A stretch of DNA of 64,000 nucleotides from JAABQT01 sp035459025. GTDB lineage: Bacteria > Pseudomonadota > Gammaproteobacteria > Burkholderiales > SG8-39. The notes beneath the pieces are model-generated. The model had not been told where the DNA came from, searched no databases, and saw nothing but the letters and a program-made list of their open reading frames with translations. The DNA lies in assembly GCA_035459025.1 (NCBI GenBank), contig DATHYT010000045.1, forward strand, positions 18,317 to 82,316, given 5' to 3'. Below, in pieces: positions 55,288 to 63,424 of the stretch. The first letter of the stretch is position 1, and each line of letters starts with the position of its first letter. Position numbers and translations under genes: made by a program.

Positions 55288-56880
55288 ATGGCACAAGCAT
55301 CGATCGCCGCCGACTATGTCGTGGTGGGCGCCGGCAGCGCCGGGTGCCTGCTCGCCAACCGCCTGTCGCGCGACCCGGCGGTGCGCGTCGTGCTGCTCGA
55401 AGCCGGCGGCCGGGACGATTACTTCTGGATCGACATCCCGGTCGGCTACCTCTACACCATCGCCAACCCGCGCACCGACTGGTGCTACCAGACCTCGGCC
55501 GACGAGCACCTCGACAGCCGCTCGATCCACTACGCACGCGGCCGCGGCCTGGGTGGCTGCTCCTCGATCAACGCCATGATCCACATGCGCGGCCAGAAGG
55601 CGGACTACGACCACTGGGCGGCGCTCGGCAACCGCGGCTGGAGCTGGGACGAGGTGCTGCCGGTGTTCCAGTCTGTCGAGGACTACCAGCACGGCGCGGT
55701 CGATACCTACGGCGCGGGCGGCGAGCTGCGCGTGGAAGATCCGCGTGTGCGCTGGGAGATCCTCGACGCCTGGCGCGCAGCGGCCGCCGAATGCGGCATC
55801 GCGCCAATCAAGGTGTTCAACACCGGGGATAACACGGGCTGCGCGTATTTCCAGATGAATCAGAAGAGAGGCGTTCGCTGGAGCGCGACCAAAGCGTTCC
55901 TTCGTCCCGTTCTCCACAGGAAGAATCTGACGGTTCTCACCGGCGCCCATGTGACGGGACTGCAATTCGAAGGCAGGGCGTGCACCGGGGTTACATTTCG
56001 CGCCGGCCGCGACGCGCGCTCCGCAACGGCGTCGCGCGAGGTGATCCTCGCGGCCGGCGCGATCGGGTCACCCCAAATCCTGCAGCTCTCGGGGGTCGGG
56101 CCTGGTGCTTTGCTGCAGCAGCACGGAATTCCGGTGGTTCACGACCTGCCCGGCGTCGGCGAGAACCTGCACGACCACCTGCAGATCCGCATGCAGTACC
56201 GGGTCAGCGGCGTGAAGACGCTCAACACCATGGCCAACAGCCTCTGGGGCAAGGCGGCGATGGCGCTCGAGTACCTCGCGTTCCGCACCGGGCCGCTCAC
56301 CATGCCGCCGTCGCAGCTCGGCGCGTTCTCGAAGAGCGACCCCGCGCAGCCGACCGCCAACATCGAGTGGCACGTGCAGCCGCTGTCGCTCGACAAGTTC
56401 GGCGAGCCGCTGCACCGCTTCCCGGCGATCACGCCGAGCGTGTGCAATCTGCGCCCGGCCTCGCGCGGCTGGGTGCGCATCCGCGCCAACGACCCTTTCA
56501 CCTACCCGGAGATCAAGCTGAACTATCTTTCCGCGCCGGAGGACCGGCAGGTGGCGGCCGACGCGATGCGCGCCACGCGCCGCATCATGGCGGCCAGGGC
56601 GCTGGCGAAGTACCGGCCGGAGGAATTCAAGCCGGGGGCGGCGGCGCAAACACAGGAGGCGCTGGAACAGGCCGCGGGCGAGCTCGGCACCACCATCTTC
56701 CATCCCGTGGGCACCTGCGCCATGGGCAGCGTGGTGGACGAGCGGCTGCGGGTGCGCGGCATCGGGCGGCTGCGCGTGATCGACGCCGCGGTCATGCCGC
56801 GCATCACCTCCGGAAACACCAACGCCCCCACCACCATGATCGCCGAGAAGGGCGCGCGCATGGTGCTCGCCGACGCCTAA
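55288..56880 (+). CDS. GMC family FAD-dependent oxidoreductase (choline dehydrogenase-like)
   Basis: Oxidises an alcohol with FAD. The protein has 530 residues. FAD motif YVVVGAGSAGCLLANRLS at the N-terminus, ARGRGLGGCSSINAMIHMRG (GMC signature 1) near residue 83, GAIGSPQILQLSGVGP (signature 2) near residue 255, and the active-site His in HPVGTCAMG with NTNAPTTMIAEKGA at the end. Choline, long-chain or terpenoid alcohols are possible substrates; there is no betaine aldehyde dehydrogenase gene beside it. The stop shares CTAA with the convergent DUF547 gene. Confidence 0.93.
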   Translation: MAQASIAADYVVVGAGSAGCLLANRLSRDPAVRVVLLEAGGRDDYFWIDIPVGYLYTIANPRTDWCYQTSADEHLDSRSIHYARGRGLGGCSSINAMIHMRGQKADYDHWAALGNRGWSWDEVLPVFQSVEDYQHGAVDTYGAGGELRVEDPRVRWEILDAWRAAAAECGIAPIKVFNTGDNTGCAYFQMNQKRGVRWSATKAFLRPVLHRKNLTVLTGAHVTGLQFEGRACTGVTFRAGRDARSATASREVILAAGAIGSPQILQLSGVGPGALLQQHGIPVVHDLPGVGENLHDHLQIRMQYRVSGVKTLNTMANSLWGKAAMALEYLAFRTGPLTMPPSQLGAFSKSDPAQPTANIEWHVQPLSLDKFGEPLHRFPAITPSVCNLRPASRGWVRIRANDPFTYPEIKLNYLSAPEDRQVAADAMRATRRIMAARALAKYRPEEFKPGAAAQTQEALEQAAGELGTTIFHPVGTCAMGSVVDERLRVRGIGRLRVIDAAVMPRITSGNTNAPTTMIAEKGARMVLADA

Positions 56881-57674
56881 CCGGCGTTCAGCGTCCAGTC
56901 GAACTCGGTGTAGCGCAGCCGCAGGCCGAGGCCGTGGCGCTCGGCGGCCGCGGCGACGCCGTCGTCCTGCACGTGCGCCAGGATGAATTCGAGCACGCCG
57001 CGCCTGCCGCCGAAGTCCACCGCGTACCAGTCGAAGAGCTTCGGCACCTCGAGCGTGGCGCCGCCGGCCGCAAGGCGCACGTGCGACGCGAGGTAGGCGC
57101 AGGTGGCGCGCTCCAGGTCGCCGGTCAGGTCTTCGGCCGCGTAGGCCGCAGGCGCGGGCGACGAGCGGCAGGCGGAGTACATGGCGAAATGCACGCGCTC
57201 GTCGAACATGTACGGCGCAAGCGCGTAGCGCGGCCCGTCGCGCCGCAGCGGCGTCGCGCCGAAGGCGAGGCGCGGCGCGTTCACCCGCAGCAGCCCGTGC
57301 TCGATCTCGTCCAGCGAGAAGACGTGCCCGCCGACCATGTACTGCGAGCCGCTGAAGAAGTCGCCCAGCGCGCGCACCCCGGCAAGCGCGCGGCGCGCCA
57401 CCACCGCGTGCAGTACGAGCGCGTTGTAGACGTTGAGCCAGAAGGCGAGCCGCAAGCCGATATGCAGCGATGCGCAGTCGAAGTCGGCGAGCGCCCGCGC
57501 GGCCACGCCCAGTTCCGCGTACTCGGGCGACTCGGCGAAGCGCGCGTAGTCGAAGACATGGCGTGCCGGCTCGTAATGCGCGGCGCAGGCGGCGTGCAGC
57601 GCCGCGACCAGCAGTGCCGGGGCGTCGTCCGACCGGGCGTGCGAGTGCTGCTCGATGGGATTGAGCACCGGCAT
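56877..57674 (-). CDS. DUF547 domain-containing protein
   Basis: A 265-residue protein whose centre (LRLAFWLNVYNALVLHAVVARR, then IEHGLLRVNAPRLAFG) matches DUF547, often found fused to thiol-oxidoreductase or envelope proteins. Its role is unknown. No signal peptide is obvious from the ATG at 57674. It lies 20 bases downstream of the TonB-like lipoprotein gene on the same strand, suggesting an operon. Confidence 0.82.
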   Translation of the reverse strand: MPVLNPIEQHSHARSDDAPALLVAALHAACAAHYEPARHVFDYARFAESPEYAELGVAARALADFDCASLHIGLRLAFWLNVYNALVLHAVVARRALAGVRALGDFFSGSQYMVGGHVFSLDEIEHGLLRVNAPRLAFGATPLRRDGPRYALAPYMFDERVHFAMYSACRSSPAPAAYAAEDLTGDLERATCAYLASHVRLAAGGATLEVPKLFDWYAVDFGGRRGVLEFILAHVQDDGVAAAAERHGLGLRLRYTEFDWTLNAG

Positions 57675-57694
57675 CGCGCACGGCCGCCCGGCGG

Positions 57695-58243
57695 CTAGGG
57701 GACGAGCTCCTCGTCGTCGTGCTGCGGCTCGGCCTGGGCCTGTGACAGCGAGCGCAGCCGGAAGCGCCCTTCGTAGTCGAACAGCCACGTCTCCGTGAAC
57801 GTGACGCTGCTCCCGCCGTCCAGGAGCTTCATCGAGGGGCGCGGGAACGGCTGCGCCTGGCGCAGGGTCTGTGCGACGAGCTCGGGCAGCCACGGGTTGT
57901 GCCACGGGGCGCGCACCAGGTCCAGGCGCCGCGCCTCGCCCAGCACGTCGATCTCGGCGCGCATGACGATGACCGCGCGCAACGGGTTCGGCGGCGGCCC
58001 CTCGAACACCCTGCCCGCGTTGGCCGCGTGCAGCAGCCCGGCAATTTCGCGCTGGTACTCGGCGAGCGTCGCGGCGCCCGAGGCCGGCGGCAGCGGGATC
58101 GAGGCCTGCGGCATGCTGTGGTAGGTCTTGGCCACCGCCGCGGGAACGTCAAGCGGCGGTGGCGCCGCGCAGGCGGCGAGCAGCAGCGCGAGCGCCGCAA
58201 GGGCTTGAAAACCATGCCCGCGGCCCCCAGCTTGCGCTACCAT
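57695..58243 (-). CDS. Lipoprotein with TonB-C-like domain
   Basis: A 182-residue protein. The signal peptide ends in a lipobox (LALLLAACAA), so it is probably an inner- or outer-membrane lipoprotein. The central and C-terminal region (NPLRAVIVMRAEIDVLGEARRLDLVRA, then LPELVAQTLRQAQPFPRP) resembles the TonB C-terminal fold, quoted in parts. It has no transmembrane anchor plus Pro-rich linker like true TonB, so energy transduction is unlikely. The start is ATG 58243 or 58267. Confidence 0.72.
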   Translation of the reverse strand: MVAQAGGRGHGFQALAALALLLAACAAPPPLDVPAAVAKTYHSMPQASIPLPPASGAATLAEYQREIAGLLHAANAGRVFEGPPPNPLRAVIVMRAEIDVLGEARRLDLVRAPWHNPWLPELVAQTLRQAQPFPRPSMKLLDGGSSVTFTETWLFDYEGRFRLRSLSQAQAEPQHDDEELVP

Positions 58244-58282
58244 CCCGCAGCATTTTTCCGGCGGCATGAGGAGAGATCATAA

Positions 58283-59167
58283 ATGAAGCGCGTCGTCTTG
58301 TTTCTGGCCACCAACATCGCGGTGCTGCTGCTGCTGTCGGTGGTGATCAGCGTGCTCGGGCTGGACCGCTGGCTCGCGGCCGAAGGCATCAATTACCAGG
58401 GGCTGCTGGTGTTCTCGGCGGTGATCGGCTTCGGCGGCGCCTTCATCTCGCTCGCGATGTCCAAGACCATGGCGAAGTGGTCCACCGGGGCCCGCGTCAT
58501 CGACGGCACCGAGGGCACCACCGAGTATTGGCTGGTGCAGACCGTGAAGCGCCTGGCCGAGAAGGCCGGCATCGGCATGCCCGAGGTGGCAGTGTATGAA
58601 GGCGCGCCCAACGCGTTCGCCACCGGTGCGTTCAGGAACTCCTCGCTGGTCGCCGTCTCCACCGGCCTGGTGCAGTCGATGAGCAAGGAAGAAGTGGAAG
58701 CCGTGCTCGGCCACGAGATCGGCCACGTCGCCAACGGCGACATGGTGACGCTCACCCTGATCCAGGGCGTGGTCAACACCTTCGTGATTTTCCTGTCGCG
58801 CGTGGTCGCCTTTTTCGTCGACAAGGTGATCTTCCGCACCGAGCGCGGCGTCGGCCCGGGCTTCTACATCACCGCCATCGTGTTCCAGATCGTGTTCGGC
58901 GTGCTCGCCTCGATCATCGTCGCCTGGTTCTCGCGCCAGCGCGAATTCCGGGCCGATGCGGCCTCGGCCGACCTGCTCGGCAATCCGCGCCCCATGATGA
59001 ACGCGCTGGCGCGCCTGGGCGGGCTCGAGCCGGGTGCGCTGCCGCAGTCGATGAAGGCCGCGGGCATCACCGACAAGCCCTCGGGCTTCGCCGCGCTGTT
59101 CTCGACGCACCCGCCGGTCGAGGAGCGCATCGCCGCGCTGCAGGCGCGATCCGCCGGCCGGGCGTAA
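58283..59167 (+). CDS. htpX: Protease HtpX
   Basis: Membrane zinc metalloprotease (M48) for quality control of inner-membrane proteins. At 294 residues it matches the family. Two N-terminal membrane helices (VVLFLATNIAVLLLLSVVIS, LLVFSAVIGFGGAFISLAM), HEIGH at 144-148, two more helices, and the third ligand Glu in FSRQREFRADAASADLL. AGGAGA is eight bases before the ATG. In E. coli htpX is under Cpx and heat-shock control; no such site is evident here. Confidence 0.96.
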   Translation: MKRVVLFLATNIAVLLLLSVVISVLGLDRWLAAEGINYQGLLVFSAVIGFGGAFISLAMSKTMAKWSTGARVIDGTEGTTEYWLVQTVKRLAEKAGIGMPEVAVYEGAPNAFATGAFRNSSLVAVSTGLVQSMSKEEVEAVLGHEIGHVANGDMVTLTLIQGVVNTFVIFLSRVVAFFVDKVIFRTERGVGPGFYITAIVFQIVFGVLASIIVAWFSRQREFRADAASADLLGNPRPMMNALARLGGLEPGALPQSMKAAGITDKPSGFAALFSTHPPVEERIAALQARSAGRA

Positions 59168-59188
59168 CGCCCGTTCCACCCTACCTGC

Positions 59189-59194
59189 TACGAT
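59189..59194 (+). promoter_or_regulatory. Candidate -10 box for leaderless argC
   Basis: TACGAT ends seven bases before the argC ATG. No Shine-Dalgarno is present. Confidence 0.38.
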
Positions 59195-59201
59195 TCCGGT
59201 C

Positions 59202-60194
59202 ATGAAGATCGGAATCGTCGGCGTCAGCGGCTACGGCGGCAGCGAGCTGCTGCGCCTGGCCGCCGGCCACCCCGCGTTCGAGCTCGCCTACGTCGGCGGC
59301 GAGTCCACCGCCGGGCAGACGCTCGCGCAGCGTTTTCCCGCGCTCGCCGGCCATGCCGCCGGCAAGCTCGTCATCCAGCCGTTCGTGCCGGAGACGATCT
59401 CGGGCATCGAGCTGCTGTTCGCCTCGCTGCCCACCGGAAAATCGCGCGAGCCGCTCGCCCGCGTGGCCAAGGACATCCGCATCGTCGACATCGGCGGCGA
59501 CCACCGCTTCGTCGAGGGCTGGACCTACGGGCTCACCGAGCTCCCTGGCCAGCGCGACAAGATCCGCGGCGCGCATCGCCTCGCCAACCCGGGCTGCTAC
59601 CCGGCCGCGTCGCTGCTCGCACTCGCCCCGCTCGTCAGGGAAGGCCTGATCGAGCCCGAGGGCATCGTCATCGACGCGAAAAGCGGCGTCACCGGCACCG
59701 GCCGCGGCGGCGCGAGCGATTTCGGCTACGCGGAAACCAACGAGGACCTCTTCGCCTACGGGCTCGAAGCGCATCCGCACGTGCCGGAGATGGAGCAGGC
59801 GCTGGCGCAGGTGGCAGGCCGCAAGGCGAGCGTGGCCTTCACCCCGCATCTGGTACCGATGACGCGCGGCATCCTTGCCACCTGCTACGCGCGCCCCAAG
59901 GGCACGGCCGACGCCAAGCGCCTTTACGCGGCCGCCGAATCGGCTTACCGGGACGAGCCCTTCGTCAAGCTCGTGCCGCTGGAAAAGGGCCGCAGCGCGC
60001 ACACCGGCTGGGCCACGGGCTCCAACCTCGCCTTCCTCTCGTACGCGGTGAACTCGCGCACGGGCCTGGTGGTCGCACTTGGCGCGATCGACAACCTGGG
60101 CAAAGGTGCATCGGCCCAGGCCCTGCAGAACGCCAACCTGATGACCGGCCACCCCGAGACCGCCGGCCTGGCCGGCCTGCCGCTCTGGCCCTAG
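59202..60194 (+). CDS. argC: N-acetyl-gamma-glutamyl-phosphate reductase
   Basis: Third step of arginine biosynthesis: NADPH reduction of N-acetylglutamyl phosphate to the semialdehyde. The protein has 330 residues. Nucleotide motif IGIVGVSGYGGSELLRL and catalytic Cys132 in NPGCYPAA, with His in HPHVPEME and the closing NLGKGASAQALQNANLM. No other arg gene is in the window, so it stands apart from an arg operon. The stop lies inside the apparent start of the next gene. Confidence 0.97.
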   Translation: MKIGIVGVSGYGGSELLRLAAGHPAFELAYVGGESTAGQTLAQRFPALAGHAAGKLVIQPFVPETISGIELLFASLPTGKSREPLARVAKDIRIVDIGGDHRFVEGWTYGLTELPGQRDKIRGAHRLANPGCYPAASLLALAPLVREGLIEPEGIVIDAKSGVTGTGRGGASDFGYAETNEDLFAYGLEAHPHVPEMEQALAQVAGRKASVAFTPHLVPMTRGILATCYARPKGTADAKRLYAAAESAYRDEPFVKLVPLEKGRSAHTGWATGSNLAFLSYAVNSRTGLVVALGAIDNLGKGASAQALQNANLMTGHPETAGLAGLPLWP

Positions 60195-61090
60195 ACCCTC
60201 CCGGCGCGCGGCGCTGGGTCGACACGCTGCTCGCCTGGTACTTCGTCTCCGTCTGGGGTTCGGGCTATCTCGCCACCAAGGTCGGCATCCAGTACGCCGC
60301 GCCGTTTACCTTCCTCTCGCTGCGCTACCTCGTCGGGCTCGCCTGCCTCGTTCCGGTGCTGCTCGTCCTGCGCCCGCCCTGGCCAAAGACGCCGCGCGAG
60401 CTCGGCCACGTGGTCGCGGCAGGGCTCCTCATGCACGCCATCCAGCTCTCCGGAACGCACTACGCGCAATACCTCGGGCTCTCGGCCGGGATCGTCGCGG
60501 TGATCCTGGCCGCGCAGCCCCTGCTCACCGCGGCCGCGGCGCGCCGCTGGATGCACGAGCGGCTCGCGCCGCGGCAGTGGAGCGGCGTCGCTCTCGGCCT
60601 CGCCGGCGTGCTGCTCGTCGTCTGGCACAAGATCGACGTGCGCGAGATGTCGCTCGGCGCGCTCGTTGCCGTCACGGTGGGCCTGCTCGGCGTGACCGCG
60701 GGCACGCTCTACCAGCGCGTCTTCTGCCCGACCGTGAACCTGTATAGCGCGGCCTGGGTGCAGTTCGCCGCCTCCCTCGTCGCCCTCGCGCCGCTCGCCT
60801 TTCTGGTGGAGGGTGCGCGCGTGCAATGGGGCTGGCCGCTGTTCGGCGCCATCGCCTTCCTCGTCGTCTTCGCCTCGATCTTCGCGGTCAACGCGCTGCA
60901 CACGCTGATGCGCCACGGCCAGGCCACCAAGGTGACCAGCATCCTGTACTTCACGCCGATCTTCGCGGTAGTACTGGAATACCTGATGTTCGGCGTGGTG
61001 CCGAGCGCGCTGTCGCTCGTCGGCATCGCCGTCACCTGCCTGGGCGTCGCGCTGGTGACCGCGCGCGGCAGGCGGCAGGCCGCGGCATGA
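60185..61090 (+). CDS. EamA/DMT family transporter, start codon uncertain
   Basis: A ten-helix DMT carrier. The conserved first helix (WYFVSVWGSGYLATKVGIQYA) is encoded from about 60233, but the frame has no ATG, GTG or TTG before GTG 60356, which would remove helix 1. A CTG at 60185, overlapping the argC end, is the nearest possible non-standard start and gives 301 residues. Translational coupling to argC, a rare start codon, or a sequence error are the options. The stop overlaps the next ATG as ATGA. Confidence 0.78.
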   Translation: MALDPPGARRWVDTLLAWYFVSVWGSGYLATKVGIQYAAPFTFLSLRYLVGLACLVPVLLVLRPPWPKTPRELGHVVAAGLLMHAIQLSGTHYAQYLGLSAGIVAVILAAQPLLTAAAARRWMHERLAPRQWSGVALGLAGVLLVVWHKIDVREMSLGALVAVTVGLLGVTAGTLYQRVFCPTVNLYSAAWVQFAASLVALAPLAFLVEGARVQWGWPLFGAIAFLVVFASIFAVNALHTLMRHGQATKVTSILYFTPIFAVVLEYLMFGVVPSALSLVGIAVTCLGVALVTARGRRQAAA

Positions 61091-62220
61091 CGCTGCGCCT
61101 GCTCATCGTCCTCACCGTGCTCGCGCACATGGGGTTCGTCGGCAGCCGCGTGACGGTGTCGCTCAACGCCATCGCCTTCGGCGCGACCCCGCTCACCGTC
61201 GGCGTGCTGATGTCGCTGTACGCCGCGCTGCCGATGCTGCTTGCGGTGCACGCCGGGCGGCGCATCGACCGCGCCGGCGTGGCGGGGCCGCTCTTGGCGG
61301 GGCTTCTCGCGGTGGCGGGCGGGGTCCTGCTGCCGGCGCTGTGGCCGAGCCTCGCCGCGCTGTTCGTCGCCGCGATGGTGATCGGCACGGGCTTTCTCTT
61401 CGTGCACGTGGCGCTGAACAACGCCGTCGGGGCGCTGGCCGCGCCCGAGCTGCGCGCGGCGAGCTTCGCCTGGCTGGCGCTTGGCTTTTCGGTGGGCGGC
61501 TTCTTCGGACCGCTCGCCGCCGGCTTCGCCATCGACGGCCTCGGGCACCGCCTCGCCTTCCTGGTGCTCGCCGCGTGTCCGGCGCTCGCCGCCGCCGTGC
61601 TGTGGGCGCGGCGCCGGCGCCTGCCGGCGCATGCCGTGCCGAAGGCGGAAACCGGCGAGCACCGCCTGGCCGACCTGCTGCGCGATCCGCGGCTGCGCAA
61701 CGCCTTCATCGCGAGTGCCGTGATAGCGATGGGCTGGGACCTGTACGCCTTCGTCGTGCCGATCTACGGCACGCGCATCGGGCTTTCGGCTTCGCTGATC
61801 GGCATCGTGATGGGCAGCTTCTCGGCGGCGACCTTCACCGTGCGCCTGGCGCTGCCCGCGCTGGCGCGGCGCGTGCGCGAGTGGCCGATGGTGATGGCGG
61901 CGATGGTGATCGCCGGCCTGTCCTATGCGCTGTTTCCTTTGGCCGAGAGCGTGGCCCCGCTGATGGCGCTCTCCTTCGCGCTCGGCCTCGGCCTGGGCTG
62001 CGCGCAGCCCTTCATCATGTCGCTGCTCTATGCCGCATCGCCCCCCGGGCGCCAGGGCGAGGTGGTCGGCATCCGCACCACGATGCTGAGCGGCAGCCAC
62101 GCCGTGCTGCCGCTCGCCATGGGCGCGCTCGGCGCCGCGCTCGGCATGGCACCGGTGTTCTGGTCGATGGCGCTCGTGCTGCTTGCCGGCGGCGGTTTTG
62201 CGTGGCGGCGGGTAAAATGA
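61087..62220 (+). CDS. MFS transporter
   Basis: A 377-residue major facilitator with 12 hydrophobic segments. Loop 2-3 motif HAGRRIDRAGVAGP near residue 57 and a central charged loop near residue 175-190. The ATG overlaps the upstream EamA stop (ATGA), and the stop overlaps the fbp ATG in the same way, so argC-EamA-MFS-fbp is a compact run of co-directional genes. The substrate is unknown. Confidence 0.88.
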   Translation: MTLRLLIVLTVLAHMGFVGSRVTVSLNAIAFGATPLTVGVLMSLYAALPMLLAVHAGRRIDRAGVAGPLLAGLLAVAGGVLLPALWPSLAALFVAAMVIGTGFLFVHVALNNAVGALAAPELRAASFAWLALGFSVGGFFGPLAAGFAIDGLGHRLAFLVLAACPALAAAVLWARRRRLPAHAVPKAETGEHRLADLLRDPRLRNAFIASAVIAMGWDLYAFVVPIYGTRIGLSASLIGIVMGSFSAATFTVRLALPALARRVREWPMVMAAMVIAGLSYALFPLAESVAPLMALSFALGLGLGCAQPFIMSLLYAASPPGRQGEVVGIRTTMLSGSHAVLPLAMGALGAALGMAPVFWSMALVLLAGGGFAWRRVK

Positions 62221-63230
62221 GCTACGCCATGCGCCACGTCGCCCTCTCGCAGTTCCTGATTCAACGCCAGCACGCCGGCAAGATCAACGCCGACCTGCGC
62301 CTGCTGATGGAGACCGTGGCGCGCGCCTGCAAGGCGATCAGCACGCGCGTCAACAAGGGCGCGCTCGCCGACGGGCACGGCGCGACCGGCGGCGAGAACG
62401 TGCAGGGCGAGGCGGTGCAGAAGCTCGACATGCTGTCCAACGAGATCCTGCTGGAGGCGAACGAATGGGGCGGCAACCTGGCCGCGCTCGCTTCCGAGGA
62501 AATGGAGCTGCCGCATCCGATCCCCACGCACTTCCCGAAGGGTGAATACCTGCTGCTGTTCGACCCGCTCGACGGCTCGTCCAACATCAACGTCAATATC
62601 TCGGTCGGCACCATCTTCTCGGTGCTGCGCTGCCCGAAAATGGCCGACGGCAGTTTGTGCGAGGCGAACGAGGCCGCCTTCCTGCAGCCCGGGCGCAGGC
62701 AAGTGGCGGCGGGCTTCGCGGTCTACGGGCCGACGACCGTGCTAGTGCTCACCGTCGGCGACGGCGCGCACGCGTTCACGCTGGATCGGGAGACCTACAC
62801 CTTCGTCCTCACGCACCCGGACATCCGCATCCCGGCCGATACCGCCGAGTTCGCCATCAACATCTCCAACCAGCGGCGCTGGGAGCCACCGGTGAAGCGC
62901 TACATCGAAGAGTGCCTCGCCGGCAAGGACGGCCCGCGCGGCAAGGACTTCAACATGCGCTGGGTGGCCTCGATGGTCGCCGACGTATTCCGCGTGCTCT
63001 CGCGCGGCGGCATCTTCATGTACCCGCGCGACGCGAAGAACACCAACGGGCGGTTGCGCCTGATGTACGAGGCGAACCCGATGGCCTACATCGTCGAGCA
63101 GGCGGGCGGCGCGGCCACCGACGGCCGCACGCGCATCCTGGAGCTCCAGCCCACCGGCCTGCACCAGCGCGTCGCGGTGATCCTCGGCTCCAAGAACGAG
63201 GTCGACGTCGTGACCTCGTACCATAAATAG
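62217..63230 (+). CDS. fbp: Fructose-1,6-bisphosphatase class 1
   Basis: Hydrolyses fructose-1,6-bisphosphate in gluconeogenesis or the Calvin cycle. At 337 residues it is the usual length. Metal-binding motifs LASEEME and DPLDGSSNINVNISVGTIF are intact, as are the substrate residues in NISNQRRW and GGIFMYPRD. The ATG is coupled to the MFS stop. The TAG stop consists of bases 5-7 of a REP-like repeat (TAAATAG). Confidence 0.96.
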   Translation: MSYAMRHVALSQFLIQRQHAGKINADLRLLMETVARACKAISTRVNKGALADGHGATGGENVQGEAVQKLDMLSNEILLEANEWGGNLAALASEEMELPHPIPTHFPKGEYLLLFDPLDGSSNINVNISVGTIFSVLRCPKMADGSLCEANEAAFLQPGRRQVAAGFAVYGPTTVLVLTVGDGAHAFTLDRETYTFVLTHPDIRIPADTAEFAINISNQRRWEPPVKRYIEECLAGKDGPRGKDFNMRWVASMVADVFRVLSRGGIFMYPRDAKNTNGRLRLMYEANPMAYIVEQAGGAATDGRTRILELQPTGLHQRVAVILGSKNEVDVVTSYHK

Positions 63231-63424
63231 GGACAGACCTCATTTTCCCTGTTTGCGCGACGGACCAAGCGTAGGCGCGCCGCCGTCGCCGTTCAAAACG
63301 ATCTCGGCTTTTCTGGCTGGAAGATTTACCCAGCCAGAAAAGCCGAGACCATAGAGAACCGAACGCAGGCTTGGGCGGTTGCGCGTCGCCGGCCTCAAAG
63401 AAAAATGAGGTCTGTCCCCATTTA
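63224..63424. repeat. 201-bp block bounded by inverted REP family 1 ends
   Basis: Left end at 63224-63246 and right end at 63402-63424 pair at 22 of 23 positions (core GGGACAGACCTCATTT). The left end provides TAG for fbp, the right end TAA for the convergent methyltransferase gene. Inside lie a GCGACGG/CCGTCGC hairpin (63257-63289) and the family 2 hairpin (63292-63360). No open frame of note is inside, so it resembles a small non-autonomous element. Confidence 0.88.
63292..63360. repeat. Hairpin element family 2, intergenic copy
   Basis: Perfect 19-base arms (63302-63320, TCTCGGCTTTTCTGGCTGG, and 63330-63348) around the loop AAGATTTAC. The flanks TTCAAA (four bases before) and CCATAGAGAACC (directly after) match those of the copy in uvrA. 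Confidence 0.85.
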
